Below, one piece after another: positions 16,179 to 23,031 of a stretch of 39,786 bases of DNA. Numbering within the stretch: position 1 is the first letter of the stretch; every line of letters starts with the position of its first letter. A program made the position numbers and the translations under genes. A model generated the notes under the pieces. The model was not told the origin of the DNA and searched no databases. It was given only the letters and a program-made list of their open reading frames with translations. Source of the stretch: Asaia bogorensis (lineage in GTDB: Bacteria; Pseudomonadota; Alphaproteobacteria; Reyranellales; Reyranellaceae); NCBI GenBank assembly GCA_945889625.1, contig CAMDCE010000047.1, positions 1 through 39,786 of the forward strand, in the 5' to 3' direction.

Positions 16179-17265
16179 CGGGCCCAATTTGCCGGCGGCC
16201 GCCGAATGGGCCGGCCGGCTCGGCCTCGTCGTCGCCTCGGTGCTGATTACGCTGGTCGGGCTCGAACTCGGCTGCCGCCTGTGGAGTGCAGGGCTGCACG
16301 GCCTGAAGCACTGGCCGAACCTGGCACGCCAGCAGGAAACCCAGTTCATGCAAGGGCTGAGCGATCATTACAGACGCCATCCCATTCTGGGTTACATTCC
16401 TGCACCTAATGCCCACATGGACGAGGCCAACTACGATAGCCGGGGCTACCGCGTCGCGCCGCTGCTCCCTCCGACTGCGACGGAGGGTTCGCCCATGCTG
16501 GCGACCGGCGATTCGTTCACCGACGGCGACGAAGTGCGCGACTCCGAGACCTGGCCGGCCTACCTGCAATCCCTCGTCCAACGACATACGATCAATGCTG
16601 GGGTCTCCGGCTATGGGTTGGACCAGATTGTCCTTCGCACAGAAATCGAGGCGGCCGCCATCCGGCCGGCGACGATCGTCGTGAGCTTCATCGCCGACAA
16701 TGTATGGCGCAGCGAGATGCATCACCTGTGGGGTAGCGACAAACCCTACTTTGTCATCGACGGCACCGGCTCGCTCATCCTGCGCAACGTGCCGGTGCCG
16801 GCACCCGGGAACCCAAACGACGGCCTGACCTTCTGGCAGCGGACATTCGGCTGGTCGGCTCTGCTTGGAATGATGATGCACCGCCTCGACGGACTCGACG
16901 ACTGGACGAACAACAGCCGTCGGGCGACGCCGGCCGGCACCGGCGAACGACTGGCCTGCCCGCTGATGCGTCGACTGGCTGCCCTCGGCATCCCCACGCT
17001 GGTTGTCGCGCAATACGATCGAAGTTTTTGGAAGCTCGTCGAGGGGAACGAGGGGACGACCCAGCGCCGCATCTCTCGACTCGTGCTGACCTGCGCCGCC
17101 GAGGCTGGACTCATGACTCTCGACACATTCGAAGCAATCAATCAAGCGGTGCGCGATGACGGTCTGTCCGCTCTTTATCACATCGATCATCACACTCCCA
17201 AGGGCAACCATCTGGTCGCCGGCATGATCGCCACCGAACTCGCGCGGCGTGGTATGTTGCGGTGA
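16159..17265 (+). CDS. Membrane-anchored SGNH/AlgX-AlgJ-like hydrolase or acyltransferase
   Basis: 368 residues. One N-terminal membrane segment (LGLVVASVLITLVGLELG, residues 21-38) would anchor a periplasmic domain. The nucleophile block is MLATGDSFTDGDEV with Ser119; the C-terminal block HIDHHTPKGNHLVAG gives Asp343 and His345 in the D-x-H...P-x-G arrangement known from AlgJ/AlgX-type acetyltransferases. NAGVSGYGLDQ and FIADN supply the middle blocks. The TTG start at 16159, overlapping the nitroreductase, is supported because the paralogue at 18641 also begins with TTG and its first residues align (GSGPNLPAAAEW versus GSPKLPTLAEW). The membrane-protein gene starts one base after the stop. 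Likely role: adding or removing acyl groups on a cell-surface glycan; not proven. Confidence 0.75.
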   Translation: MASRSGSGPNLPAAAEWAGRLGLVVASVLITLVGLELGCRLWSAGLHGLKHWPNLARQQETQFMQGLSDHYRRHPILGYIPAPNAHMDEANYDSRGYRVAPLLPPTATEGSPMLATGDSFTDGDEVRDSETWPAYLQSLVQRHTINAGVSGYGLDQIVLRTEIEAAAIRPATIVVSFIADNVWRSEMHHLWGSDKPYFVIDGTGSLILRNVPVPAPGNPNDGLTFWQRTFGWSALLGMMMHRLDGLDDWTNNSRRATPAGTGERLACPLMRRLAALGIPTLVVAQYDRSFWKLVEGNEGTTQRRISRLVLTCAAEAGLMTLDTFEAINQAVRDDGLSALYHIDHHTPKGNHLVAGMIATELARRGMLR

Positions 17266-17266
17266 C

Positions 17267-18631
17267 ATGACCATACCCTCGACGGATCGTATTGCCGGCG
17301 CAACCATCGCTCTCTTGTGGGCGCTGGCGCTGTGGCACAGCTGGGAATGCCGCGGACTGGTGTGGGATGGAGCGTCTTTCCTCGTCGACATAGTGCTCAA
17401 CGAGCATTTTCTGCTCTACGAGTCGTCGCGCAGCCACGCCGTGTTCGTGGTCGAAATTCCGGTCGTGGCGGCGATCTGGGCGGGCGTGAGCGATCTTCAC
17501 TGGCTCGCCCGGTGGTGGTCGCTCGGCATGTTCGGGGTGCCGACGGCGCTCTATACCCTGGCCGTGCTGCGCGCCAGGAACGACGCGGTGCTGCTGGCCG
17601 CAACGATCGCCGCCATTGCCCTGGTCTTCATGACAACGTCGTATTTCATCGTCGGCGAATTCAACACCGCCCATTCTGCCTCGATCCTGGCGGCGGTTTG
17701 GCTGGCAACGACGGACCGGCTGCGCGTCGCCGGCGGGCTCGTGCTCGTGGCGCTCGCGACGCTGGTGCTCAGGACTTACGAAACCATGGTCTTTCTCGGA
17801 CCCCTGCTTGCCCTGATGACCGCCTGGACGATCTGGCGTGCCCCGTCGCGGCCAGCACTCGCGACAGGCCTGTATGTCGTGGTCGTGGTGCTCTTCCTCG
17901 GCGCCGCAGCGGTACAGGCCCACTCTCTCCTCTACTTCGACGAACCGCACTACCTGGCGTTCGTGCTGTCTCACCGTTGGGACTTCCGCTGGAACCGTCA
18001 GCTTGTCGTGGGGGTGGCCGCGGCGTCGATCGTGCTCGTCTGGGCGCTGGTGCGGCCGGACGATCTCCGTCGCTGGCGCCCCTACTTCTGGGCGGGCTTC
18101 CTGCTGGTCCTTGTCGCGCTGTCGCCGCTGCTGTTCTTCCTGAAGATCCTGGTGGTCGCTCCCTATGCCTCCACCCAGCACGCTGCCCGGATCGCCGGCG
18201 GCGGCGTAATCGGGGTCATCATTGTCTTCATGTGGCTCCATGCCTCCGGTCTCGGCCAAAGACTGCCTGGCCTGGTCGTGCTGAAGACGCCCGAGGCGGC
18301 GTGCCGCTTCGTGGCTTTTGCCGGCCTGATGTTTCTGGCCATGGTCCCCTGGGACATCTTCCTGACGCGCCTCTACTCGCTCTACCTTGAGGAGGCCCGC
18401 GCCACGATCCGCGCACAGAGTGGCGTCATCGTTCTCGAAGGCTCCCGACTCGACCAGCGACCGGAGCTGGCGCAAGGAGAGGAGTGGTCGTTGCCAACCC
18501 TCAGCCTGATCCTGCGCAGCCGGCCAAGTGACGGCATCATTCAGCCGCCGATCGACAGCGGGAGCTGGAGCGAGATACCCTTCTCGATGTCGAACCCGCC
18601 CGATTTCGGGCGGTTTGTCTGGCGTGACTGA
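17267..18631 (+). CDS. Multi-pass membrane protein of unknown function
   Basis: 454 residues from ATG 17267, one base after the SGNH stop; an in-frame GTG at 17249 lies inside the previous gene and is less likely. About ten hydrophobic helices are seen between residues 10 and 380, then a soluble C-terminal tail of roughly 80 residues ending in FGRFVWRD. The first extracytoplasmic loop has LVWDGASF and LNEHFLLYESSRSH, with conserved-looking acidic and aromatic residues as in GT-C type membrane glycosyltransferases, but I do not recognise a definite family and the MBOAT signature is not evident. Placed exactly between two SGNH paralogues, it is probably their membrane partner, for example a sugar or acyl-group carrier enzyme. 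That role is inference from position only. Confidence 0.7.
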   Translation: MTIPSTDRIAGATIALLWALALWHSWECRGLVWDGASFLVDIVLNEHFLLYESSRSHAVFVVEIPVVAAIWAGVSDLHWLARWWSLGMFGVPTALYTLAVLRARNDAVLLAATIAAIALVFMTTSYFIVGEFNTAHSASILAAVWLATTDRLRVAGGLVLVALATLVLRTYETMVFLGPLLALMTAWTIWRAPSRPALATGLYVVVVVLFLGAAAVQAHSLLYFDEPHYLAFVLSHRWDFRWNRQLVVGVAAASIVLVWALVRPDDLRRWRPYFWAGFLLVLVALSPLLFFLKILVVAPYASTQHAARIAGGGVIGVIIVFMWLHASGLGQRLPGLVVLKTPEAACRFVAFAGLMFLAMVPWDIFLTRLYSLYLEEARATIRAQSGVIVLEGSRLDQRPELAQGEEWSLPTLSLILRSRPSDGIIQPPIDSGSWSEIPFSMSNPPDFGRFVWRD

Positions 18632-18640
18632 CGGCGGATC

Positions 18641-19724
18641 TTGAGGGCCGCCGGCTCGCCGAAACTCCCGACGCTTGCCGAGTGGTCGGCGCGCACGGCC
18701 CTCGTCGTTGCCTCGCTGCTGCTGACGCTCGCCGGGCTTCGGCTGCCGGCTGTGGCGCGGACCCTTCTGGCTGTGGCACTGGCCGAACCTCGTGGCCGAG
18801 GAGCGCGGCCACAGCGCCCGCGACATGCAAAGCCTCTTCATCCGCGACCCGCTTCTCGGCTGGGTTCCCAACCCGGGCTTCCGCTCGCCGCACTTGAGCT
18901 ACGACGCCAAGGGAACCCGCGCCCAACCTGCGCTCGCCGCCGATGGCGGCCCGCCCCTGCTGACAACCGGCAATTCCTATGGCGAGGGCGAGGACGTCGC
19001 CGACGACGAGACCTGGCCCGTCATCCTGCAGGCGCTCCTCGGGCGGCGCACGGTCAATGCCGGTGTCGGCGGCTACGGGCTCGACCAGGTCGTGTTGCGC
19101 ACCGAGCAGCTGGCGGCGTCGTTGCGTCCGGCGGCGATCGTCGCGAGCTTCATCGCCGACGACGTCCGGCGTAACGAGATGCACTACCTGTGGGGTGCCG
19201 AGAAGGCCTACTTCACACTTGAGCGCGACGGATCGCTCGTGCTGCGCAACGTGCCGGTGCCCGAAAGCGCCATCGCCGACGACCGCCTGTCGTTCTGGCA
19301 GCGTGCGTTCGGCTGGTCGGCTCTGGTCGAGTTGACCGTGCGCCGCGTCAGCGAGGGCGACGAATGGATCACCGGCAACCGGCGTGCGACACCAGCCGAC
19401 ACGGGCGAGCAATTGGCCTGCCCTTTGATGCGCCGGCTGGCCAGCCTCGGTGTTCCCACCCTGGTGGTCGCACAGTACGAATCTACCGCCTGGTTGCACA
19501 ACGCCGCCCGGCGCAACGAGCAGCGCCGCCTGTCGCGGCTGGTGCTCGACTGCGCTGCGTCGGCAGCACTGGCCACGCTCGATACCTTCAACGCAATCGC
19601 CCAGGTGGCGCGGGCGGGCGGCCTGCTCGATCTCTATGTCAATAATCATCACAGCGCCGAGGGCAACCGCCTGGTCGCCGAAACGATCGCGGCCGAACTC
19701 AAGCGGCGGGGAATGCTGCCCTAG
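18641..19724 (+). pseudogene. Second SGNH paralogue, frameshifted by a 5-bp deletion
   Basis: Starting at TTG 18641 the frame reads GSPKLPTLAEW, then the membrane segment ALVVASLLLTLAGL, and should continue like the paralogue at 16159. Instead the bases GGGCTTCGGCTGCCGG (18734-18749) correspond to GGGCTCGAACTCGGCTGCCG in the sister gene: five bases are missing, so the homologous GCRLW...HWPN continues in another frame, open to the stop at 19722-19724. The downstream part could be translated from GTG 18792 (310 residues) but would lack the membrane anchor. The copy has also lost catalytic groups: GDS is GNS, and the C-terminal D-H-H is N-H-H. It is most simply a decaying duplicate; a sequencing error or programmed +1 shift would restore the frame but not the active site. 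Confidence 0.75.
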
Positions 19725-20083
19725 GCGCCTTTGTCCTGCACGCAGCTGCCGTTCTCGACCCAGATCCTCTTGGTCGTGCGAGTCAGCACCAGGCCGCTGC
19801 GGCGATCGATCTTGACCTCGTAGAAACCGTAGGGCGTGACGTAGCTGATCTCGCCGGCGGTGATGTCGGCGCTCGTGCTTTGTGGCGGATTGCCCTTGGG
19901 GAAGTAGACCTTCTTGGCCACGAGGTCGACCTCGAAGAACGGCTCGGCCTGCTGACCGCCGACTTGGGGCGAGGTGCATCGAAACTTCAGGATCTGCGCC
20001 TCTGCCACCCCCGGCACGAGCCAAGCCGTCGAGGCCAGCAGGACGGCCGCGGCTTGCCACGACCTCGAACGCCAGTTCTTCAT
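19721..20083 (-). CDS. Small predicted secreted protein, function unknown
   Basis: 120 residues from the ATG at 20081-20083, preceded by GGAGGAAGC; an in-frame start at 20143 is less likely. Residues 1-29 form a signal peptide (basic KNWRSRSW, hydrophobic AAAVLLASTAWLV, cleavage near VAEA-Q). The mature part has two cysteines (FRCTSP and NGSCVQDKG) that could form a disulfide, and a beta-rich pattern: EVDLVAKKVYFPKG, ISYVTPYGFYEVKIDRRSG, VLTRTTKRIW. The layout resembles small periplasmic proteins that report on a stain-like ligand, but I recognise no family. It converges on the SGNH pseudogene, and the four bases CTAG at 19721-19724 provide the stop of both genes. Confidence 0.7.
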   Translation of the reverse strand: MKNWRSRSWQAAAVLLASTAWLVPGVAEAQILKFRCTSPQVGGQQAEPFFEVDLVAKKVYFPKGNPPQSTSADITAGEISYVTPYGFYEVKIDRRSGLVLTRTTKRIWVENGSCVQDKGA

Positions 20084-20105
20084 GCTTCCTCCGTCTTCGC
20101 CGGTC

Positions 20106-20783
20106 TCAGTGGCAAGGCTTTGCAATTGCGTCGGCGTTGTCAATTAATGCCGGCGGTGTCGGCGGCAGCATGCGATCGATGACCTGTGTCCAGACCGTTC
20201 GGGCTTGCTCTACCGACAGGCCCTGGTCGTCGCGCATGCGGCCCCAGCTCTGGAAATCGACGATCGCCTCCAGGGCGATCAGGAGCTGGCGCCGCTCGAG
20301 CGCAGCCAAGGTCGCCAGTTCCCGTGCATACATCAGTTCCAGCCGCTTGATCGTTATCGCATGCACGAACTCGATGAAAGACCTCAGCTCCTTCGACTTG
20401 TTCTGGACGGCCAGCGCCACGCGCCACAACGGCAGCCACGTCTCGCAGCTTCCGGCGCGGATCTCGACCTGGGTCGCGATCCGCGTCGCACGATCGGCGT
20501 CGACATTGCGCGCCACCGCGGCGCCCCGCGCCACGGCGAGGCTCTGATAGGCCACCGGCAGCACCAGCCCCATCAAGTCGCCGAAGTGAACGAAGACCAG
20601 GCGCGTCGAGCAACCCGCGCGCCGAGCGATCTCGGTCGCCGTCGGCACCTGCGGCGCTTCCTGGAGGAGCGAAACGCAGGCGTCGATCATCGCCTGCCGC
20701 GTCCGCTCGCGGCGCATATGGCGGCCATCGGCTTTCGCAGGCGCTGTCTCGGACGTCGTGGTCAAACCCGTTTCTCCCACCAC
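20106..20783 (-). CDS. TetR-family transcriptional regulator
   Basis: 225 residues as drawn from GTG 20781-20783; an ATG at 20717 (RERTRQAMIDAC follows) is an alternative start. The helix-turn-helix region is residues about 25-70: RQAMIDACVSLLQE, VPTATEIARRAGCSTRLVF, VHFGDLMGL, which matches the TetR DNA-binding domain. The remaining 150 residues are helical and divergent, as expected of the ligand-binding/dimer domain. It lies 67 bases downstream of, and co-directional with, the alcohol dehydrogenase gene, so it may regulate the SDR/alcohol dehydrogenase unit in response to a substrate. No palindromic operator was clearly identified near it. Confidence 0.85.
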   Translation of the reverse strand: MVGETGLTTTSETAPAKADGRHMRRERTRQAMIDACVSLLQEAPQVPTATEIARRAGCSTRLVFVHFGDLMGLVLPVAYQSLAVARGAAVARNVDADRATRIATQVEIRAGSCETWLPLWRVALAVQNKSKELRSFIEFVHAITIKRLELMYARELATLAALERRQLLIALEAIVDFQSWGRMRDDQGLSVEQARTVWTQVIDRMLPPTPPALIDNADAIAKPCH

Positions 20784-20850
20784 AGCTTACCTTGCTACCC
20801 GCGGGCGACGAAGCGAAGGAAATTGCACGATGTTGGCCGCCTGCGGAAGG

Positions 20851-21981
20851 CTATCCGTGCGGCACCAGCACCTGGCGCACTGTCGCGACGTCCTGCAGGC
20901 GGTCGAAGCCCTCGTTCAGTTCATCGAAGCCGACGCGCTGGCTCATCATGCGGTCGACCGGCAGGCGGCCCTGTTGGTAGAGCGCGATGAAGCGCGGGAT
21001 GTCGCGCACCGGCACGCAGCTTCCCATGTAGGAGCCCTTGATGGTTTTCTCCTCGCTCACCAGCTGGCTTTGCTTGAAGGAGAAGTCAGCACTGATCGGC
21101 GACAGGCCCGCCGTCACCGTCGTGCCGCCCCAACGCGTGGCAAGGTAGGCCGTCTCCATCGCCTTGATAGTGCCGGCGAAATCGAAGGCATAGTCGACGC
21201 CGCCTCCTGTGAGGTCGCGCACCTGCTTGATGTGGTCGGCGTCCCTGGCATTCACAGTGTCGGTGGCGCCGAGCTGGCGCGCGAGGCCCAGCTTGTCGTC
21301 GGAGAGGTCGATGGCGATGATGCGGCCCGCTCCCGCCAGCACCGCGCCCAGAAGGCCGCTCAAGCCGACGCCGCCGAGACCGACGATCGCCACCGTGCTG
21401 CCGGGCTGGATTTTTGCCGTGTTGACCACGGCGCCGACGCCCGTCACCACCGCGCAGCCGAACAGGGCGGCGACGTCGAGCGGCAGGCTCTTGTCGATCA
21501 CCACCACCGAACCGCGATCGACCACGGCATACTCGGCGTAGCACGACACGCCGGACTGATGGTTCACCGGTTTGCCGTCGAGATGCAGGCGATGGTAACC
21601 GCTGAGAAGTTGGCCCGCCGCGCGCGGCGTCACCGAGCGCTCGCAGATGTAGGGGCGACCTTCGAGACAGCGCCGACAGCGGCCGCAACTCACATTGAAG
21701 GTGAAGCAGACATGGTCGCCCTTCTTGACGTCGTGCACGCCGGCGCCTGTTTCGACGATCTCGCCGGCGCCCTCGTGGCCCAGCACGATCGGCACGGGGC
21801 GCGGCCTGTCACCATTGATAAGGGAGAGATCGGAGTGGCAGAGCCCGCCGCCGCCGACCTTGACCAGCACCTCGCCCTCGCCGGGCGGATCGAGCTCGAG
21901 CTCGACGACATGGATGGGCTTGCTCTTGGCGAAGGGCCGCGGCGCGCCGCAGACCGTGAGCATTCCGGCTTTGATCTTCAT
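20851..21981 (-). CDS. Zinc-dependent alcohol dehydrogenase (MDR family)
   Basis: 376 residues. Catalytic zinc ligands: Cys48 in GLCHSD and His69/Glu70 in LGHEGAG. Structural zinc: four cysteines 99, 102, 105 and 113 in SCGRCRRCLEGRPYIC. Cofactor site: VAIVGLGGVGLSGL. This pattern is that of class III-like alcohol/formaldehyde-type dehydrogenases, though the specific substrate is not fixed by it. ATG at 21979-21981 follows GGGAGGAAG. It is downstream of, and in the same direction as, the SDR gene (59-base gap containing a GC-rich hairpin) and upstream of the TetR gene. It probably oxidises an alcohol with NAD in the cytoplasm. Confidence 0.92.
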   Translation of the reverse strand: MKIKAGMLTVCGAPRPFAKSKPIHVVELELDPPGEGEVLVKVGGGGLCHSDLSLINGDRPRPVPIVLGHEGAGEIVETGAGVHDVKKGDHVCFTFNVSCGRCRRCLEGRPYICERSVTPRAAGQLLSGYHRLHLDGKPVNHQSGVSCYAEYAVVDRGSVVVIDKSLPLDVAALFGCAVVTGVGAVVNTAKIQPGSTVAIVGLGGVGLSGLLGAVLAGAGRIIAIDLSDDKLGLARQLGATDTVNARDADHIKQVRDLTGGGVDYAFDFAGTIKAMETAYLATRWGGTTVTAGLSPISADFSFKQSQLVSEEKTIKGSYMGSCVPVRDIPRFIALYQQGRLPVDRMMSQRVGFDELNEGFDRLQDVATVRQVLVPHG

Positions 21982-22017
21982 CGACTACTTCCTCCCGCAA
22001 CAGACCTTTTTCGTTGG

Positions 22018-22040
22018 GACCGCGCACGTCGCGCGCGGTC
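22018..22040. other. GC-rich hairpin between SDR and alcohol dehydrogenase genes
   Basis: GACCGCGC at 22018-22025 pairs with GCGCGGTC at 22033-22040, loop of seven bases. It starts immediately after the SDR stop codon on the minus strand. No T-run follows in the transcribed direction, so it is not a standard intrinsic terminator; it may protect an mRNA end or partly attenuate read-through into the dehydrogenase gene. Confidence 0.5.
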
Positions 22041-22784
22041 TTAGGCTATTCCTCCGTCGACCCGCACCAGCGAGCCCGTGGTGAAGCTGGACTTGGACGA
22101 GGCGAGATAGAGCGCCGCCGTCACGATCTCCTCCGGCCGGCCGCTGCGCCTGAGCGCCGCCGTGTCGTTGCGCTTGGCCTCCTCGCTCCACGCCTTGGAG
22201 ACATCCGTCAGGAATCGGCCGGGCGAGATGGTGTTGACGCGCACCTTCGGCCCGTACTCGAAGGCGAAGGCTTGGGTCAGCGCATTGAGCGCCGCCTTGG
22301 CGCCGGCATAGGGCGCGATCTGCGGCCGCGGGCGCAACGCGCCGGCACTCGAGATATTGATGATCGAACCGCCCTCGCCGGCCGCCATGCGGGAGCCGAC
22401 CAGCGACATCAGGCGGAACGGTCCCTTGAAGTTGAGCGACACGATGCGGTCGAAGAGCTGCTCCGACGTCTCCAGCGACGAGGGCGCCAGCGGCGAGGAG
22501 CCGGCATTGTTGACCAGGATGTCGATCCGCCCGAAAGCGGCGTAGGCGGCGTCGACGAGGCCGTCGAGCTCCTGCCAGTTCGAGACGTTGCAGGCATAGG
22601 TCGCGGCCTTGCGCCCCAGCGCCTTCACCTCCGCCGCGACCTTCTCGCAGTTCTCGAGCTTGCGGCTGGTGATGAAGACGTCCGCGCCGTGGGCAGCAAA
22701 GGCCTTCACCATCTGCGCGCCCAGCCCGCGGCTGCCGCCAGTCACCAGGGCAACCTTGCCGGAAAGGTCGAAGAGATCGGTCAT
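22041..22784 (-). CDS. SDR-family oxidoreductase (gluconate 5-dehydrogenase-like)
   Basis: 247 residues from ATG 22782-22784 (MTDLFDLSGKVALVTGG); an ATG eleven codons upstream at 22817, spaced from a GAGAGGA inside the palindromic repeat, is possible, and the longer open frame to 22949 is rejected because it is repeat sequence. Classical SDR elements: TGGSRGLG (15-22), NNAGS (92-96), catalytic serine in INISSAG (142-148), Tyr159 and Lys163 in YAGAK, and the closing RVDGGIA. The opening LFDLSGKVALVTGG is typical of gluconate 5-dehydrogenase-like SDRs, but substrate assignment is weak. It heads the SDR, alcohol dehydrogenase, TetR series. Confidence 0.9.
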   Translation of the reverse strand: MTDLFDLSGKVALVTGGSRGLGAQMVKAFAAHGADVFITSRKLENCEKVAAEVKALGRKAATYACNVSNWQELDGLVDAAYAAFGRIDILVNNAGSSPLAPSSLETSEQLFDRIVSLNFKGPFRLMSLVGSRMAAGEGGSIINISSAGALRPRPQIAPYAGAKAALNALTQAFAFEYGPKVRVNTISPGRFLTDVSKAWSEEAKRNDTAALRRSGRPEEIVTAALYLASSKSSFTTGSLVRVDGGIA

Positions 22785-22826
22785 CGCTTCCGCCGCCTTG
22801 TGCTCATGCCGCTCCATTTTCACATT

Positions 22827-22920
22827 CCTCTCCCCCGTAAGGGGGGAGAGGCTGGGTGAGGGGGGTTGCACGAGCCTTGGACGCCCCCTCACCCGTCCTC
22901 TCCCCCTAGCGGGGGAGAGG
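22827..22920. repeat. 94-bp compound palindromic element
   Basis: Two perfect 10-bp hairpins (CCTCTCCCCC with GGGGGAGAGG at 22827-22836/22842-22851 and 22897-22906/22911-22920) flank an 11-bp dyad, GGGTGAGGGGG at 22854-22864 and CCCCCTCACCC at 22884-22894, with a 19-base centre. The two halves are near-perfect inverted copies of each other. It lies in the divergent space between the SDR (minus) and the transglutaminase/amidoligase gene (plus), just upstream of the SDR start, so it would sit in the 5' leader of that mRNA. The rest of the gap (22921-23031) shows no gene and only an in-frame extension of the plus-strand reading frame. Confidence 0.85.
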
Positions 22921-23031
22921 AGCATGATGGAGAAGCATAAGAGGAGCATGCGGGCGCGTCCTTGGACAGTGGCATGTGCCTTGCTAAGTGTACTGTGGAG
23001 CGAAACTCAGGGGCGACATGAGCATCCCACG

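Noticed and set aside
16159..17265. Lipase/esterase assignment for the SGNH protein
   Set aside because: The D-x-H...P-x-G arrangement and membrane anchor fit AlgJ/AlgX-like glycan acyltransferases at least as well, so no specific esterase name is given.
22018..22040. Intrinsic terminator after the second SDR gene
   Set aside because: The stem is good but no T-run follows in the transcribed direction, so it is listed only as a hairpin.
22609..23031. Upstream in-frame extension of the transglutaminase/DUF2126 gene
   Set aside because: It runs through the SDR gene and the palindromic element; the conserved family N-terminus begins at 23032.
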